From Cryptomeria japonica (Eukaryota > Streptophyta > Pinopsida > Cupressales > Cupressaceae): DNA of 64,000 nucleotides. The position numbers and the translations under genes are program-made. Within the stretch, counting starts at the first letter, position 1. Each line of letters opens with the position of its first letter. This document shows positions 11,189-22,025 of this stretch, piece after piece. The stretch spans positions 476,477,657 through 476,541,656 of the forward strand of contig NC_081412.1 of assembly GCF_030272615.1 (NCBI RefSeq), read 5' to 3'. Below the pieces are notes generated by a model, which had not been told where the DNA came from, made no database searches, and saw only the letters and a program-made list of their open reading frames with translations.

Positions 11189-12900
11189 TCACATATCAGA
11201 GAAACCTGAGCAAAGAAACAAAGAGAACACTAAAAGACTAATGTAAGATATCATCATGGGTGTCCACCCCATAGCTCCCTCCATCCACACAATGTTTTTC
11301 TTCTCCTGTATCTGAGCAAGCACGAGGATTTGGTCCTTTTTGGAGTTTTTGTTTTTCTTAACCTCCTGGCTAATCATCTTGAGAGTCTTCTCGAACATCT
11401 GCAGGTTATCCATGTTCTTCCTCCATTCATAGCCATCTGTGATCTCAAAAATAGCATATCCCTCCTTCAGGAACCTTTTGAGCTTTTCCTTATTAATCAG
11501 CATTGTGGTATGAACCTGCAAGAAGATTTTAAAATATGTGAGTTTTCAAAAAAACTCAGTAAGAACTCTGGGGTTGTTTTGATACCTTTCCTCATTTCTA
11601 CATTTCCAGATTTGCCATAAGATGTTAGAAGAGAGAATGTTCCAAAACAGATTAGTATGTTTTTCTAGCCCCTCAATATGCCCAGTAATAATTTCAAGAA
11701 TATTAATATTCATAGGATAAGAGATACCAAACATATTCCAAATTTCCTTAGCAAAAATACAGTCAAAGAGAATGTGTCTTCCAGCTTCAGGAAGCCTACA
11801 TAAATTACAGTAATCAGCTGCAGAGGTCTCTTTTCTAATTGGGAGTCTGTCAAGAAGCAGAAGCCATTTAATGCATTTTATTTTAGGTTCAACAGAGCCT
11901 TTCCATAATATACTAAAATATTTCTTCCAAGAGCAAATGCCAAGAGAGTACCAAACAGAATTGACATGGTCAATGATGGCATCATTATATCCAATCACTT
12001 TGTAAATGTTCTTAGTTTTGATTTTGGATAAAATGTTCCCATCCAGCCATTTACAGTTTAATTATTTATGCGAGTCCACATGACGGGTAGTAGGCAAGTC
12101 CTTGATAGCTTTAAGAATCATATTACAAGTTTTCTTCTGGGAGGTCGGGATATCAAAATTGCTTCTAAGATCATTCCAGTTGATTAACCTGTCATGCTCA
12201 AAGAGGTCAGTCAACTAAGAAATGCCCATACTGGACCAGTATCTAGCAGAGCAACCTTGGGAGAGGGCGAGGGGTTTGCCAGATAAGTGCAAGTTCCACC
12301 AAATGGACCTTTCACCATATAGCTAATTATCATCATGAAAATCCTTGATAGTAATATATTTCCTGACATAACTCCAGGCTTTTCATATGGACCTAAAGAC
12401 AACGGATCCTTGAACAACAATAGGAAAGTTGCCAATAATCAAATCATTAAAAGGCAAATTCTTCCAAGATTTTGCATTTTTGGGGAATCCCCTTTCTATA
12501 TTGTTCCTAATAAGAATCTTCCATGGATCATTACCATCCATAGAGTGGAAAATCCATTTGGCAGCAAGGGCAATCCCTTGAAGTTTAAGATTCTTCAATC
12601 CCAAGCCCCCAAGGAGCTTATTAGAGTGGCACCAATCTCACTTAATAGCGTGCATCTTTCTATTTCCTTTACCATCAGACCATAGGAAATTTCTGACAGC
12701 CTTTTGGATTTCCAAGATTTGGTAATTACTAAACATCCAGGTTGAGGAATAGTAGATATTGTAGGAAGAGAGAATTTTTTGGCAAACGTGAACTCTGCCC
12801 GCCAAGGATAAAGATCTGTTATGCCACTTATCCAGCTTCTTAGTGATTTTATTTTTAACCTAGGACCACATATCCTTTAAGTAGGGTTCAATAGAAAAGG
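11189..12900 (-). pseudogene. LINE ORF2 C-terminal region with zinc knuckle
   Basis: Continues ORF2 beyond the insert. Recognisable are a segment characteristic of post-RT LINE sequence (KKLDKWHNRSLSLAGRVHV, then GGLGLKNLKLQ near 12600) and a zf-RVT-type finger CNLCRLPEAGRHILFDC around 11800-11760. The frame is interrupted by stops and shifts between 12435 and 12000. The final conserved frame ends at 11546, and 11189-11521 is a further, less certain C-terminal piece. It is part of the same element and has no independent function. Confidence 0.75.
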
Positions 12901-12910
12901 GGATTGATGC

Positions 12911-14106
12911 AGAGCATGTATCACAAACCATAAAACCTTCATTCAAGGGTAGACTTTAAACTTGAATCAAGAGGCATATAAAAAGATACAACATTCCTCT
13001 CAACTCCAAATCAATTTCAAAGGTTATATTACATCTCTACAAAACTTCATTAAATATTTCAAATCATAACATTCACCATAACATGAGAGAACAAATTCTT
13101 ATTTGCCAGGGAATACCCTAGTTTAGGGTTTCATCCCTCAAAGAGTGTTTTCACCAAAATAATCACAAAATATTCAATTCTTAACCAAATCAAGTAAGAC
13201 AAAAATCACTAGAAAGAAGATTCAGAGACCTTTCCAAAACATATATCCTTTCTTCTTTATTATCCCTCATGTGACCCCACCAAATGTTGCAACCGGACTG
13301 CTACTGCCTTCACCAGTCTGCCTTTCACCATGAATTGTAACAAAAAGTCATCAATAAAATTTTACATATTTCTCATAAAGAAAATCTCTTCGGTCATAAT
13401 TTATATTACTGAGTTAAACAAGTTCTCTCCAAATTTCAGCCAGATCCAACAGTTAAATCAAAAGGTATGATGATTTTCCCAAAAACGGGTAACCCTTGGC
13501 AGGGTTTTGACAATTATTGAAAAACAAACATATCTTGCCAAATACTCCACAAAAATGCACAATAAAGGATTCATCTGAAATATATTTCATCTATATATCA
13601 TTAAATAACATCTACATATAAAAATTACATCAAATGTGATCCTCCATGGATCTATGACAGTCACAGATTCCTTAAAACCTCATGACAGTTTGAGGGTTTG
13701 ATGGATAATCTTTGTCAAATCCCCTCCAAACTAATCTACCTTCTTGATTTCGACCAAACATGGTTTTATAAACCATTTCCAACTCCTTTATAACTACTCC
13801 AACCACCTCATAACCAATGGATTTCATTTTTACACTTTTGTTGCACTTTTTGGCAATATTGCAACTTTGCAATTTTTACAATTTTTGACATAAATGACTC
13901 TAACTCTTACATGGACACTTTTAGAACTTCAATATGACCAAATATGATATCTTTGGACAAAAATGTCTCATTTAGCCTTACATATTATGATTCAATTGAC
14001 TCAAATAACCTTAATACATTATGAATGACTCAAATACAATAAATTGTTCATATTATGACTTTTGACCTCATGGTATGCTTGTGTGCTTAGGTGCCTTTGC
14101 ACCAGA
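12911..14106. mobile_element. ~1.2-kb insertion inside the LINE
   Basis: LINE ORF2 reads up to a YLGI-type motif at about 14112 and resumes with PFSIEP-type sequence at about 12900. The DNA between has no LINE similarity. GATGC lies on both sides (12906-12910 and 14107-14111), consistent with a 5-bp target duplication. The insert has no recognisable coding sequence. The 5-bp duplication would fit a solo LTR, but the TG...CA ends do not line up with it, so the class is unknown. Confidence 0.6.
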
Positions 14107-14111
14107 GATGC

Positions 14112-15130
14112 CCAAATATCTCACAATTTTATGAGGACCTCCCATTGAAGATCATAATTTTTAAACCAGTCGGGGGGCTGAACATCCCATCCAAGACATA
14201 TAGATTTGGAGTGGGATAAACGAGCACCAGAGATAGTGCAAAAGAAACTGAGTTTGTTCTGCAGAGCTACAAAATTGTCAGCACCGGCTTCAAAGAAGAT
14301 AGCAGTATCATTGGCAAAATGGCAGTTTATAAGCTCATCATCATTAGGGAGAGAGATTCCCTTAACCGCAGGGGAGATAGAGTTATCCCTAAGAATGTAG
14401 TAGAGGGCATCAAAGGTGATAACAAAGAGGGCAGGTGCCAAGGGGCAACCTTGCCTGATGGATCTACCCAAGGGGAAGGAGTCAAAGAGAGAGCCATTAA
14501 CATCAATCTAGTCAAAGGCATCATTGAGCAACATATTAATAGAGTTGCAGAAAACTCTAGGAAATCTGAAAGCCTCAAGCATCATGGAGATAAAGCTTCA
14601 TTCCACTCTGTCATAGGCCTTCTCGAAGTCCAAAAGAAACATGGCAGAATTTTGGTGGGAGTAATTGGCCCAATTCATGGCTTCCCAACTGGTAATAAGA
14701 TTCTCAAGAATATATCTTCCTTTAATGAATCCAGTTTGAGTAGAACAAACAAATTTGGGTAGGATATTCTCAAGTCTAAGAGACAGAATTTTGGCAAAAA
14801 ATTTATAGGAGACATTAAGAAGAGTGATAGGTCTCCAATTTTTGATGAGAGCCTTGTCCCCATCCTTTGGAATCAATTTGATAATACCCCTATTGATAGA
14901 GCTATCTAGGGAACCTCTAGATAAGGCTTTTGAGTAAATATCTTGAAGATCTTTACATATCCAACTAATGTTAGCTTTGTAAAACTCCACAGGTAGGCCA
15001 TCAGGCCTAGGGGCTTTATCATTATTAAGGGAGTTGATGGCTTTTCCAATCTCTTCCAAGGAGATATCTTTGGATAGCAGGTCAGCATCAATATTGGACA
15101 TCCTATTCGGGATAAGAGATTGCACTGATT
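14112..15130 (-). pseudogene. LINE reverse transcriptase domain (inactive)
   Basis: RVT_1-type reverse transcriptase of the LINE. Visible blocks include NDKAPRPDGLPVEFYK, LIPKDG, NWRPITLLNVSYK, QTGFIKGRYI, LLDFEKAYDRVE and GRSIRQGCPLAPALF. The catalytic motif, normally F/Y-A-D-D, reads FAND here, so the first aspartate is replaced by asparagine, a single G-to-A change. A TGA follows DRVE at 14598, where related elements have Trp. A frameshift near 15120 separates this frame from the endonuclease frame, and another near 14140 precedes the nested insertion. Confidence 0.9.
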
Positions 15131-16474
15131 TCTAAGGGAAGTAGCCTCCTCCGAATACTCAAAAGTGAAAAGTTTTTGGTAAAATTCAACAAAAGCCTCT
15201 TTGATGTTGTCAAGGTCAGTAATTTCTTGATTATCAACAATAATTCTCTCTATCTTTTCATTGGACTGTTTATGCTTTATGAGGTTAAAGAAAAACTTAG
15301 AACCACGATCACCAAACTAAAACCAGTGGGCACGGGATCTAATTTTGGCACCTCTAGTTTTAACCTGCTGGTGTTGTCTAAGGGCTTCCTTAGCATTGAG
15401 CACTTGAGAGATGAGATTATAGTCCGAGGGGTTGGCTTGAATGTCATTTTCAGCTCTTTGAAGGTTAGAGGAGAGATTTTTTTCAATGAATCTAAAGTAT
15501 TTGGCTCTTTTTTGGCCAATGGTTTTTAATTGATTTTGTCAGGCGAGAATGTTCATGTTCCATCTGTCAGTATGGGAGCTTGAGGGAAAGTTATACCTAT
15601 TAATGAGTCTAATGATATGAATGGCAGCAAGAACGTCTTCATCTGTAAGAAGGCTAGTATTCAGGATAAACTTAGGATTGGAGCCTTTTTTGAGCACAAG
15701 GGAATTATAAAATCTAATACAAGAAGAGATAGGATGGTGATCGGAGAGGGAAGTGGAGGCGACGAGGACAAAGTTGCCCAGGTTATCAGGCAAGATAGAG
15801 AAGAAATTTTTATTAACATAGAAACGGTCTAATCTAGAATAGATTCTAGAGGGCCCTTGTTGGAAATTAAACCATGTATGCTATAAGCCTAGATTAGTGT
15901 CTTTATTTCCAACCAAGGGGTCAAAGAGAAGTTTAGCATTTTTCATTCTATTCCAGTGGATTTTTTCCAGGTCTTTCCAAGCAAACGGAAGACCACCAAC
16001 TTTGTCCTCTTGGGATTCAACCATATTGAAATCCCCACCCACAAGCCATGGGATATTAGGGAGAGTAGCCAGCCAGTCCCAGAGGTAAGCTCTCTCCCTA
16101 AAATCATTCAAGGCATAAATAGAGAAAATGCCAAAGGTATTGTTGTTGTAGTTAATAGTAATCCACAGAGCTCTGTTACAAGAGGAGATCCCATTACCAG
16201 TGATATAATTCTGCCATCTTGGGTTAACCATAAGCACAACTCTACCCCTGCCCCTAGGGTGGTTAGTGTTGAATTTGATAGCATCTTTCCAAAGGAAGTT
16301 AAGATTGGTTTCAAGCACGAAACCAATAGCTTTAATCTCCTGTAGCATCAAGAAGTCCATGGACTTACAAGTATCTAAATAACGCTTAATAATAAATTTC
16401 CTGTCAGGGGATTCAAGCCCCCTTATGTTCCAAGAGATGCAATTCATGAGGAAACATGGGGGGGAGGTGAACAT
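15131..16474 (-). pseudogene. LINE endonuclease domain and linker (ORF2 start)
   Basis: AP-type (exonuclease-endonuclease-phosphatase) domain that nicks the target in LINE retrotransposition. Motifs are NCISWNIRGL at the start, MLQEIK, VGGDFNMV and SDHHPIS, so the catalytic blocks are present. TAG at 15881, TGA at 15539 and a TAG near 15320 interrupt the frame. The segment before the RT contains FGDRGSKFFFNL, which matches the post-endonuclease GDRNTKFFH block of plant LINEs. Confidence 0.88.
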
Positions 16475-16653
16475 TGGTTTGTTGAACCCACAAATGAGGT
16501 CATAGCAACAGAGGGTGTGTCCCCGTGCCTTTTACTAGAGGAGTTCTTATTCTTGGAACCCAAAGGCCTCCCCCGTTGTTTCGATGTGGGGAAAACACCC
16601 TTGAATTCATCATCATTAACTGAGATAGCAGGGGACAAGATATCCACCTCCAT
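16444..16653 (-). pseudogene. AT-hook-like segment between LINE ORF1 and ORF2
   Basis: A separate frame encodes RGRPLGSKNK, a good AT-hook-like sequence (RGRP core with flanking basic residues). It lies between the end of ORF1 and the endonuclease start, and may be the displaced C-terminus of ORF1 or the N-terminus of ORF2. It could help the ribonucleoprotein hold AT-rich DNA; that is inference. The target here is AT-rich. Confidence 0.5.
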
Positions 16654-16656
16654 GGA

Positions 16657-18036
16657 CTACTTGGAGTGGAGATTAGCAGAATCTGAGTAATGTTTACCAG
16701 CAGGAATGACCTCAAGCACACAGTCATCGCTTAGCTCTTTGAAAATCTTATGAGGGAAGTTCTGGGGAGGGTCTGAGTCAGTGCAAAATACAGAGGGGTC
16801 CTTGTTGAGCAAATTAGTTGGGGGGGAACTACTTTGGGTTTCTTGAGAGACGACCAGGACGGGGTCGTCTACGCTTGAAGCTAGAAGAGGACTTAAGTGC
16901 TGGGAGCCCACAAGAGAGGTGTTCGTCTGCTTATTGGTCCTACGCCTACGTTTATTAGACTTGTTTGCCACAGTTTGGAAATCATCAATTTGATTCTCAT
17001 TTTCAACAGACACGGAGTTAGTCGAGATTATGATAGGGGAAGGAGCAACAGGGAGGGGATTAGAGTGTTCCCCCGCATGAGGGGTTTTGATCACAAAGGA
17101 TTCCACATTAGGGTTAGCAGTATTGGTGGGTTTTTGGAGGGGTGAGGGCTTAGCCAGTGGAGGTTTTTTTTTTAGGATGGGGTAGTCCTTCCTCAAATGC
17201 CCTTCCCTTCTACATAAAAAACAAGCGTTCAGACCTCCAAGAACTTCAATAGGGCAAGAATAATTATCTTCAATAATGTTAATGTTGATTTCATCCGAAA
17301 TCTCTTTACCAGGATTCAATGAAATAAGTATCCTAGCATCCATATGCGGAACCAATCTCACTGTGTCATCCATTCGGATGACTTTACCGAGTGGTTCAAG
17401 CAATTGCGAAAGGAAACGCCATAGAAAAGGCGGGATTTGTTTAACCAAGATCCACCGAGGGGCTGAGACGGCAAGAACTTCCTCATGAATGGCCTCGGGG
17501 GACCAAGCCAGGGCACGAAAGGAGGTAGAACCCATAGTCCAATACTATTTTTTAAGAACTTCAGCCTGGGATTCGTGATTAGCAAAGAAAATCACATATA
17601 ATCCTTTTTGAATTTGTCTGCAAAATGAAATATGAAAGCCAAGTTTCAAGTTCTAGTAGTTATGGAACCAAACATCTAAAAAATTTCTGGGAGGGCATTT
17701 GTCTACTTCAACATCAGAGAAAAAAATAGCAGAATTCCTTAACCTATTTTTTTCCTTCACAATTTCAACAAGCATTTCCGGATTCGAAGAAACAGAGAAA
17801 AGTAAAGCAACAACAGTAGCCCCATTACTCATACCGATTTCAGAGGCTCCAAGAGCACTCGCCAGATCAAATCTTACGCTCGCATCAATGGCATTGCCAG
17901 AGTTAGCAACCGCCTCAGAGAATGATTTGGGTCTTGCAGGGAAAGAGTTGATGGTTTTGGTGGGATTAAGCAAGTTTGGATTGTCAGAGGTCATTGATGC
18001 CCTAGGTGTAGCCGAGGGAGAGATATGGGGTAACAT
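16657..18036 (-). pseudogene. LINE ORF1 (gag-like, DUF4283-like)
   Basis: One frame of about 460 codons is interrupted by two TAG stops, near 17653 and 17540. The N-terminal part (FSEAVANSG, later LKLGFHISF and VIFFANHESQ) and the basic/Pro-rich tail fit the nucleic-acid-binding ORF1 of plant LINEs. The single knuckle reads CFLCRREGHLRKDYP, with the first two Cys and the His of CX2CX4HX4C. Tyr replaces the last Cys (TGT/TGC to TAT/TAC, again G-to-A), so zinc binding is probably lost. ORF1 would coat the RNA in a cytoplasmic and nuclear RNP. Confidence 0.82.
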
Positions 18037-18115
18037 GGAACAAACACACCTGTTAGCTCGTTGTTGCCGCCATTCTCCTCTCTAAATCAATTTCCAATCG
18101 CACTTAGAGCACCTC

Positions 18116-18545
18116 ATTTTACTACTTTTGGCTTATATACCTTAATCTATTTCCACTATTTATGTTTATGTTATCTTTTATTAATTAAAATATTTTATTT
18201 TACTACTTTTAGCTTATATACCTTAATCTATTTCCACTATTTACTTTTGGCTATTTCCACTATTTATATTTATGTTATCTTTTATTAATTAAAATATTTT
18301 ATTTTACTACTTTTAACTTATATACCTTAATCTATTTCCACTATTTACTTTTGGCTTATATACCTTAATCTATTTCCACTATTTATATTTATGTTATCTT
18401 TAATTAATTAAAATATTTTATTTTATATACTTTTGGCTTATATACCTTAATCTATTTCCACTATTTATATTTATGTTATCTTTAATTAGTTAAAATATTT
18501 TATTTTATATATTTATGATTAATCTATTTTCAGTATTTATATTTA
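18116..18545. repeat. ~80-bp tandem array, right part
   Basis: Continuation of the array at 10760-11099 beyond the LINE, with the same TTATATACCTTAATCTATTT and TTAATTAAAATATTTTATTT words in 4-5 degenerate copies. 18116-18129 is the right copy of the LINE target duplication. Confidence 0.85.
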
Positions 18546-19026
18546 TATTATACTTAATTAATTTTATTTATTAAAATATTTTATTTTATATATTTTTTAT
18601 CAATCTACCTATTATTTAATTAATTAAAAAAATAAATATCTTATCCAATTTAGTTATTATATTTTTTTTTTTAAAATAAAAAATATTAATAGTTTAAATT
18701 TATCTCAATTGACAGTTTACTGACCGTACTTTTATTGTAACTTTACAACTTTTTTCAATATTAAAATAAAAAATAATAAAAAATAAAAGAAATTGTTTCG
18801 ATATAAAATAATTACAAATAGACAGGCTTATTTAATATTTATATTAATGTTATTTTCTACATATTAATTAATTATGAAGATATTTATGGAAAGCCCTTAA
18901 AAACCGTCGATATTATATTTGCGGACTAAAATTTACCCCTAGTAGGATGCCTTTGGATTCTAATTATTACTTATGGCTTAAATTTCACTCCACATTAAAG
19001 GCAACACCTAAATTGACGGGGTTAAA
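18546..19026. other. AT-rich spacer
   Basis: Very AT-rich until about 18880, then base composition rises towards the gene island. No gene seen. Confidence 0.5.
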
Positions 19027-19193
19027 TCATATGCGACTAACCAGAGGTAACTTCTCCATGCGTATAACCAGATCATATACGGTCGAAAATGGCAGCAGCT
19101 TGGAAATTGTGTCAAATCTCTGGATACAAGAATGTCGATATTGGCTGTAAACATTTTCCAGAAATCTCTTGTTTTCTCGTCGTACACGGCAAT
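19027..19193 (-). CDS. possible terminal coding exon of an unrecognised gene
   Basis: On the minus strand a plausible acceptor (GTGAACAG) precedes 19193. A frame then stays open for 55 codons with balanced amino-acid use and ends at TGA (19029-19027). The peptide includes RRENKRFLENVYSQYRHSC and ISKLLPFSTVYDLVIRMEK, which look like an amphipathic protein tail. I do not recognise the family and found no upstream exon. The supporting context is that the stretch lies in the only low-copy, less AT-rich part of the window. It may equally be a chance frame. Confidence 0.25.
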
Positions 19194-19199
19194 CTGTTC

Positions 19200-21348
19200 A
19201 CGCAGTAAAATATATGGTAATGCAAGTTGCAACCAGAGTACAGTACATAGAATTCTTAAAAGTAGAAACAGTACACAGATGGAAAGAATAATATATTCTG
19301 TACCAGCAGAAAGCTACGCGCAAAGCGTGAATGCAGGTGCAATTAAGTATGGCAAAAGAAATACATTAATAGAATGACAGAATGTAATCATAGGAAGGGC
19401 ACAAATATCGAACGCTCTTTTCACCTACTAATTGGAAGCTTGATTAGAAAATAGGAAAGTTCCAACAGTGACACCTTCCATCACATTGCATATATATGAC
19501 TTTTTCCTCTCATAATATCTCATTAATAATTATATTATACTGACTTTCTTTCACCTCCTTTGTTAAAATGGAAAAGCTGTGACAGCGATGATACAAGTCC
19601 CTAGTCAAACTTTCTAAAGGGCTTTGGACAGCTCACAGACGTACACCCCCTGTCACTTAAAATATCACGACAGCGCACAGAAGCTTCCTCAGTGCTTTAC
19701 GCCTGTAGCTTGGTGGGGTAAAACGCATGACGTCTTGGATAAGAAAAAGCTTCTGGAGGAGAACTGTGGACAAATTTCACTTTTCTACCAGAAGTCTTTC
19801 TGATTCGCACTGTCATTAACTGTGGAAATATCATGCCCTTGAACAAATTTTCCAAATTTCCAATTCACAGCGTAATTAACTGTTGAAATATCATGTCTGA
19901 ACAAATTTCAGTTTTGTGCTGAAATCTTTCTTAATTCGCACCGTCTATAATGAACTGTAGAAATATCTTATCTGTGAAAAAAAAATAAAGTCACTGTTTA
20001 GTGTAATGAGCTGTGAAAATATCTCGGTCTCTAAACAAATTATTCGATTTCCTATAAAAATCTTTGTAATTCGTTTCTAATTCACTGATCAGTGTGAAGG
20101 ACTCTCGAAACATTATGTCTGTACAAACTTATCACTTTCCTAACAGAAAACTTGAGCGAACTTGTCACTTTCCTACCAGGAAAGTTGAACGAACTTTTCA
20201 CTTTACTACCAGGAAAGTTGAACAAACTTCTGTTTAGGAAAGGATTATGATACCAGAAAACTTGAACAAACTTTACAATATCCTACCAGAAAACTTGAAC
20301 AAACTTCAGTGTTTAGGAAAGGATTAATGCAAATATCGTGTCTTTTAACAAATATCGTGTCTTTTAACATTGTGAAAAGACAACCTATTGATAATGAAAT
20401 TTCTTGCAACTGCGAATGTGAGACTGTCGGCTACCATAAATGACCGGCAAACAAAAAATACATTGTAGACGAAAATTCTCTGTCGTGTTCCATTTCGCCA
20501 TATTTTTTTCTGTAACCGAAAAATGCGTAAATGAGCTTTAAAATATTTACACTGAATTTACCATAAATCTTGAACAAATCACTGTTTAGTGTAAAGGATT
20601 ATGCAAATATCATGTCTTTTGACATTATGAGAACAAACAACCTATTAGATAATGAAATCTCTTGCAAATGCGAAATGTGAAACTGTCGGTTACAAGTAAT
20701 GACCGGCGAACAAAGAATACAGTGTAGACGAAAATTCGCTTTGTCGTTCCATTTCACCACATTTTTTCTCTATAATTGAAAACGGCGTAAACGAGCTTTA
20801 AAATATTGACACTGATCCCTAAACCGGAAAAGAAAACTAGATCACTTAGCTTTCACAAGTAGGCTACTAAAGTCCTTACCACTTCAAGAAAAAAAATCAC
20901 TTCCACAAGCATGCTACTTAAGTCCTAACCGTGTTTTCTACAAGCATACTACTTTAGTCCTAACCGTGTTTTAATGTTATTCTAAATCTCACAAAAATTG
21001 AAACTCATAACCCTCACCAAACTCGGCAAAGGAAAACCCGCTGCAGTAAAGCCGGTTGCCGAATATCCAAACAACCTTGTTTTAGTTAAAATACAAAATT
21101 GCGTAATGTCAAAATACAACAAATATCACTGAACATCCAATGAACCAAAAAATCTCACGAAATTGGAACTCCTAATCCTCACTTACACTAAATTAGGCAA
21201 AGAAAAACACACTGCAGTAAGCCGGTTGCCGAATTTCCAACCTTGTTTCAGTTAAATTACAAAATTGCACAATGTCAAAATACAAACAAATATCACTGTA
21301 CAGCCAACAGCCGCAGCGTCATATTTACAACAATAAACCAGCAAATCA
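19200..21348. other. non-coding region with four sets of local duplications
   Basis: No gene seen. Direct duplications are: ~100-bp units with AACTGTNGAAATATCATG (about 19815-20040); ~40-bp units TTTCCTACCAGGAAAGTTGA (20120-20310); a ~240-bp pair (20325-20560 and 20590-20820) sharing ATTTCTTGCAA-like and GACGAAAATTC words; and a ~150-bp pair (20985-21130 and 21155-21300) sharing GCCGGTTGCCGAAT. TAGTCCTAACCGTGTTTT recurs at about 20952 and again (GAAGTCCTAACCGTGTTTTA) at 22745, on the other side of the SMR gene. Confidence 0.7.
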
Positions 21349-21564
21349 TCATGCACAGGAAGCCCTTCTGTTCGTCTTGGCAAATATCAATTCAAGCTCC
21401 GGAGGGTTAAAATAGCCACCAGGAGGAGGATCTCGGGATTTAAGCACAGCCTTCTTCTTCCTCGGCGGAGACGGACATAGCGTGTTGGAAATTTGCTGCC
21501 GCTTAGGCGTCTCACAATCCGACTCCTCAACAATTTCATCATCCGACCAGTTCGAGTTCGACAT
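21349..21564 (-). CDS. SIAMESE-related (SMR) cyclin-dependent-kinase inhibitor, 71 aa
   Basis: Small plant-specific CDK inhibitor that in the known family binds CDK-cyclin complexes in the nucleus and promotes the switch from mitosis to endoreduplication. The signature blocks appear in order: acidic N-terminus (SDDEIVEESD, residues 7-16), CETP (17-20), CPSPPRKKK (30-38, basic, a likely nuclear signal) and GYFNPPELELIF (50-61). Length and single-exon structure fit the family (about 70-130 aa). I chose the ATG at 21564. The frame is open back to 21726, but that extension is hydrophobic, unlike SMR proteins, and probably 5' UTR. No stop or frameshift is seen, in contrast to every other coding region here. 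The subfamily is not resolved. Confidence 0.8.
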   Translation of the reverse strand: MSNSNWSDDEIVEESDCETPKRQQISNTLCPSPPRKKKAVLKSRDPPPGGYFNPPELELIFAKTNRRASCA

Positions 21565-21736
21565 CCTGCACAAACTGCACCCCCGCAGAAATTCGAACCC
21601 TAGCCTCCTCACCGTCCCGCGCACACAAACTTTATACAAAGTCAAACAGCACCAAATCAGCTCAAAAACTATAAAAACCGCTACCAGAGGGGGAACAACA
21701 ATCACAGCAAGCAAAGTGAGAAGCAAGCCAAAGAAA

Positions 21737-21750
21737 TCATATATTTATAA
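21737..21750 (-). promoter_or_regulatory. TATA box of the SMR gene
   Basis: Minus strand reads ATTATAAATATATG about 175 bp upstream of the chosen ATG. This would start transcription near 21710 and give a 5' UTR of roughly 150 nt. Confidence 0.5.
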
Positions 21751-21779
21751 TATTTAATCTCCCCCGGGGGAGGACTGAA

Positions 21780-22025
21780 ACGTGTCCAGCGAAGTAGCTG
21801 CAAACTCGTCACGATACGCACACGTTCACATATAGCGTGTCTTTTCCCCAGTTTTCCACTAAAACTCCCTCTAACTTTAGAGCCACTCCTCTAAACCAGG
21901 AGAAGCAAGCCATTTCTACACATTTAAAACACCTTGGATCCAAAACCGACAGCAGCCATGTGCATTAACTCCCAACGGTACACTTCTAGTAGTGGGTGTA
22001 ATGTCTCAGTCGCCCGATACGTGTC
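21780..22025 (-). promoter_or_regulatory. SMR promoter motifs: two ACGTGTC and one CCCAACGG
   Basis: ACGTGTC, the core of abscisic-acid response elements, lies at 21780-21786 and 22019-22025. TCCCAACGGTA at 21970-21980 fits the MSA consensus core (AACGG) bound by three-repeat MYB factors in G2/M genes. These are matches to known plant motifs only. Control by stress hormone or cell-cycle phase is inference, though it would fit an SMR gene. Confidence 0.35.

Larger units (their letters stand above)
11100..18115 (-). mobile_element. full-length L1-type LINE, inactive, with a nested insertion
   Basis: It is flanked by the perfect 14-bp duplication ATTTTACTACTTTT (11086-11099 and 18116-18129). 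On the minus strand the order is ORF1 (gag-like), endonuclease, reverse transcriptase, C-terminal zinc knuckle, 3' UTR and poly(A), the last seen as the T-run at 11096-11104. This is the layout of plant L1-clade LINEs. Removing the 1.2-kb insert at 12911-14106 leaves about 5.8 kb, a normal full length. Both ORFs carry stop codons and ORF2 has frameshifts, the RT active site is altered, and the ORF1 knuckle lacks its last cysteine, so it cannot move on its own. Confidence 0.9.

Noticed and set aside
21565-21726. N-terminal extension of the SMR frame with a membrane-like segment
   Set aside because: SMR proteins are small soluble nuclear proteins. The ATG at 21564 gives the normal size, and the TATA box position suggests that this part is 5' UTR.
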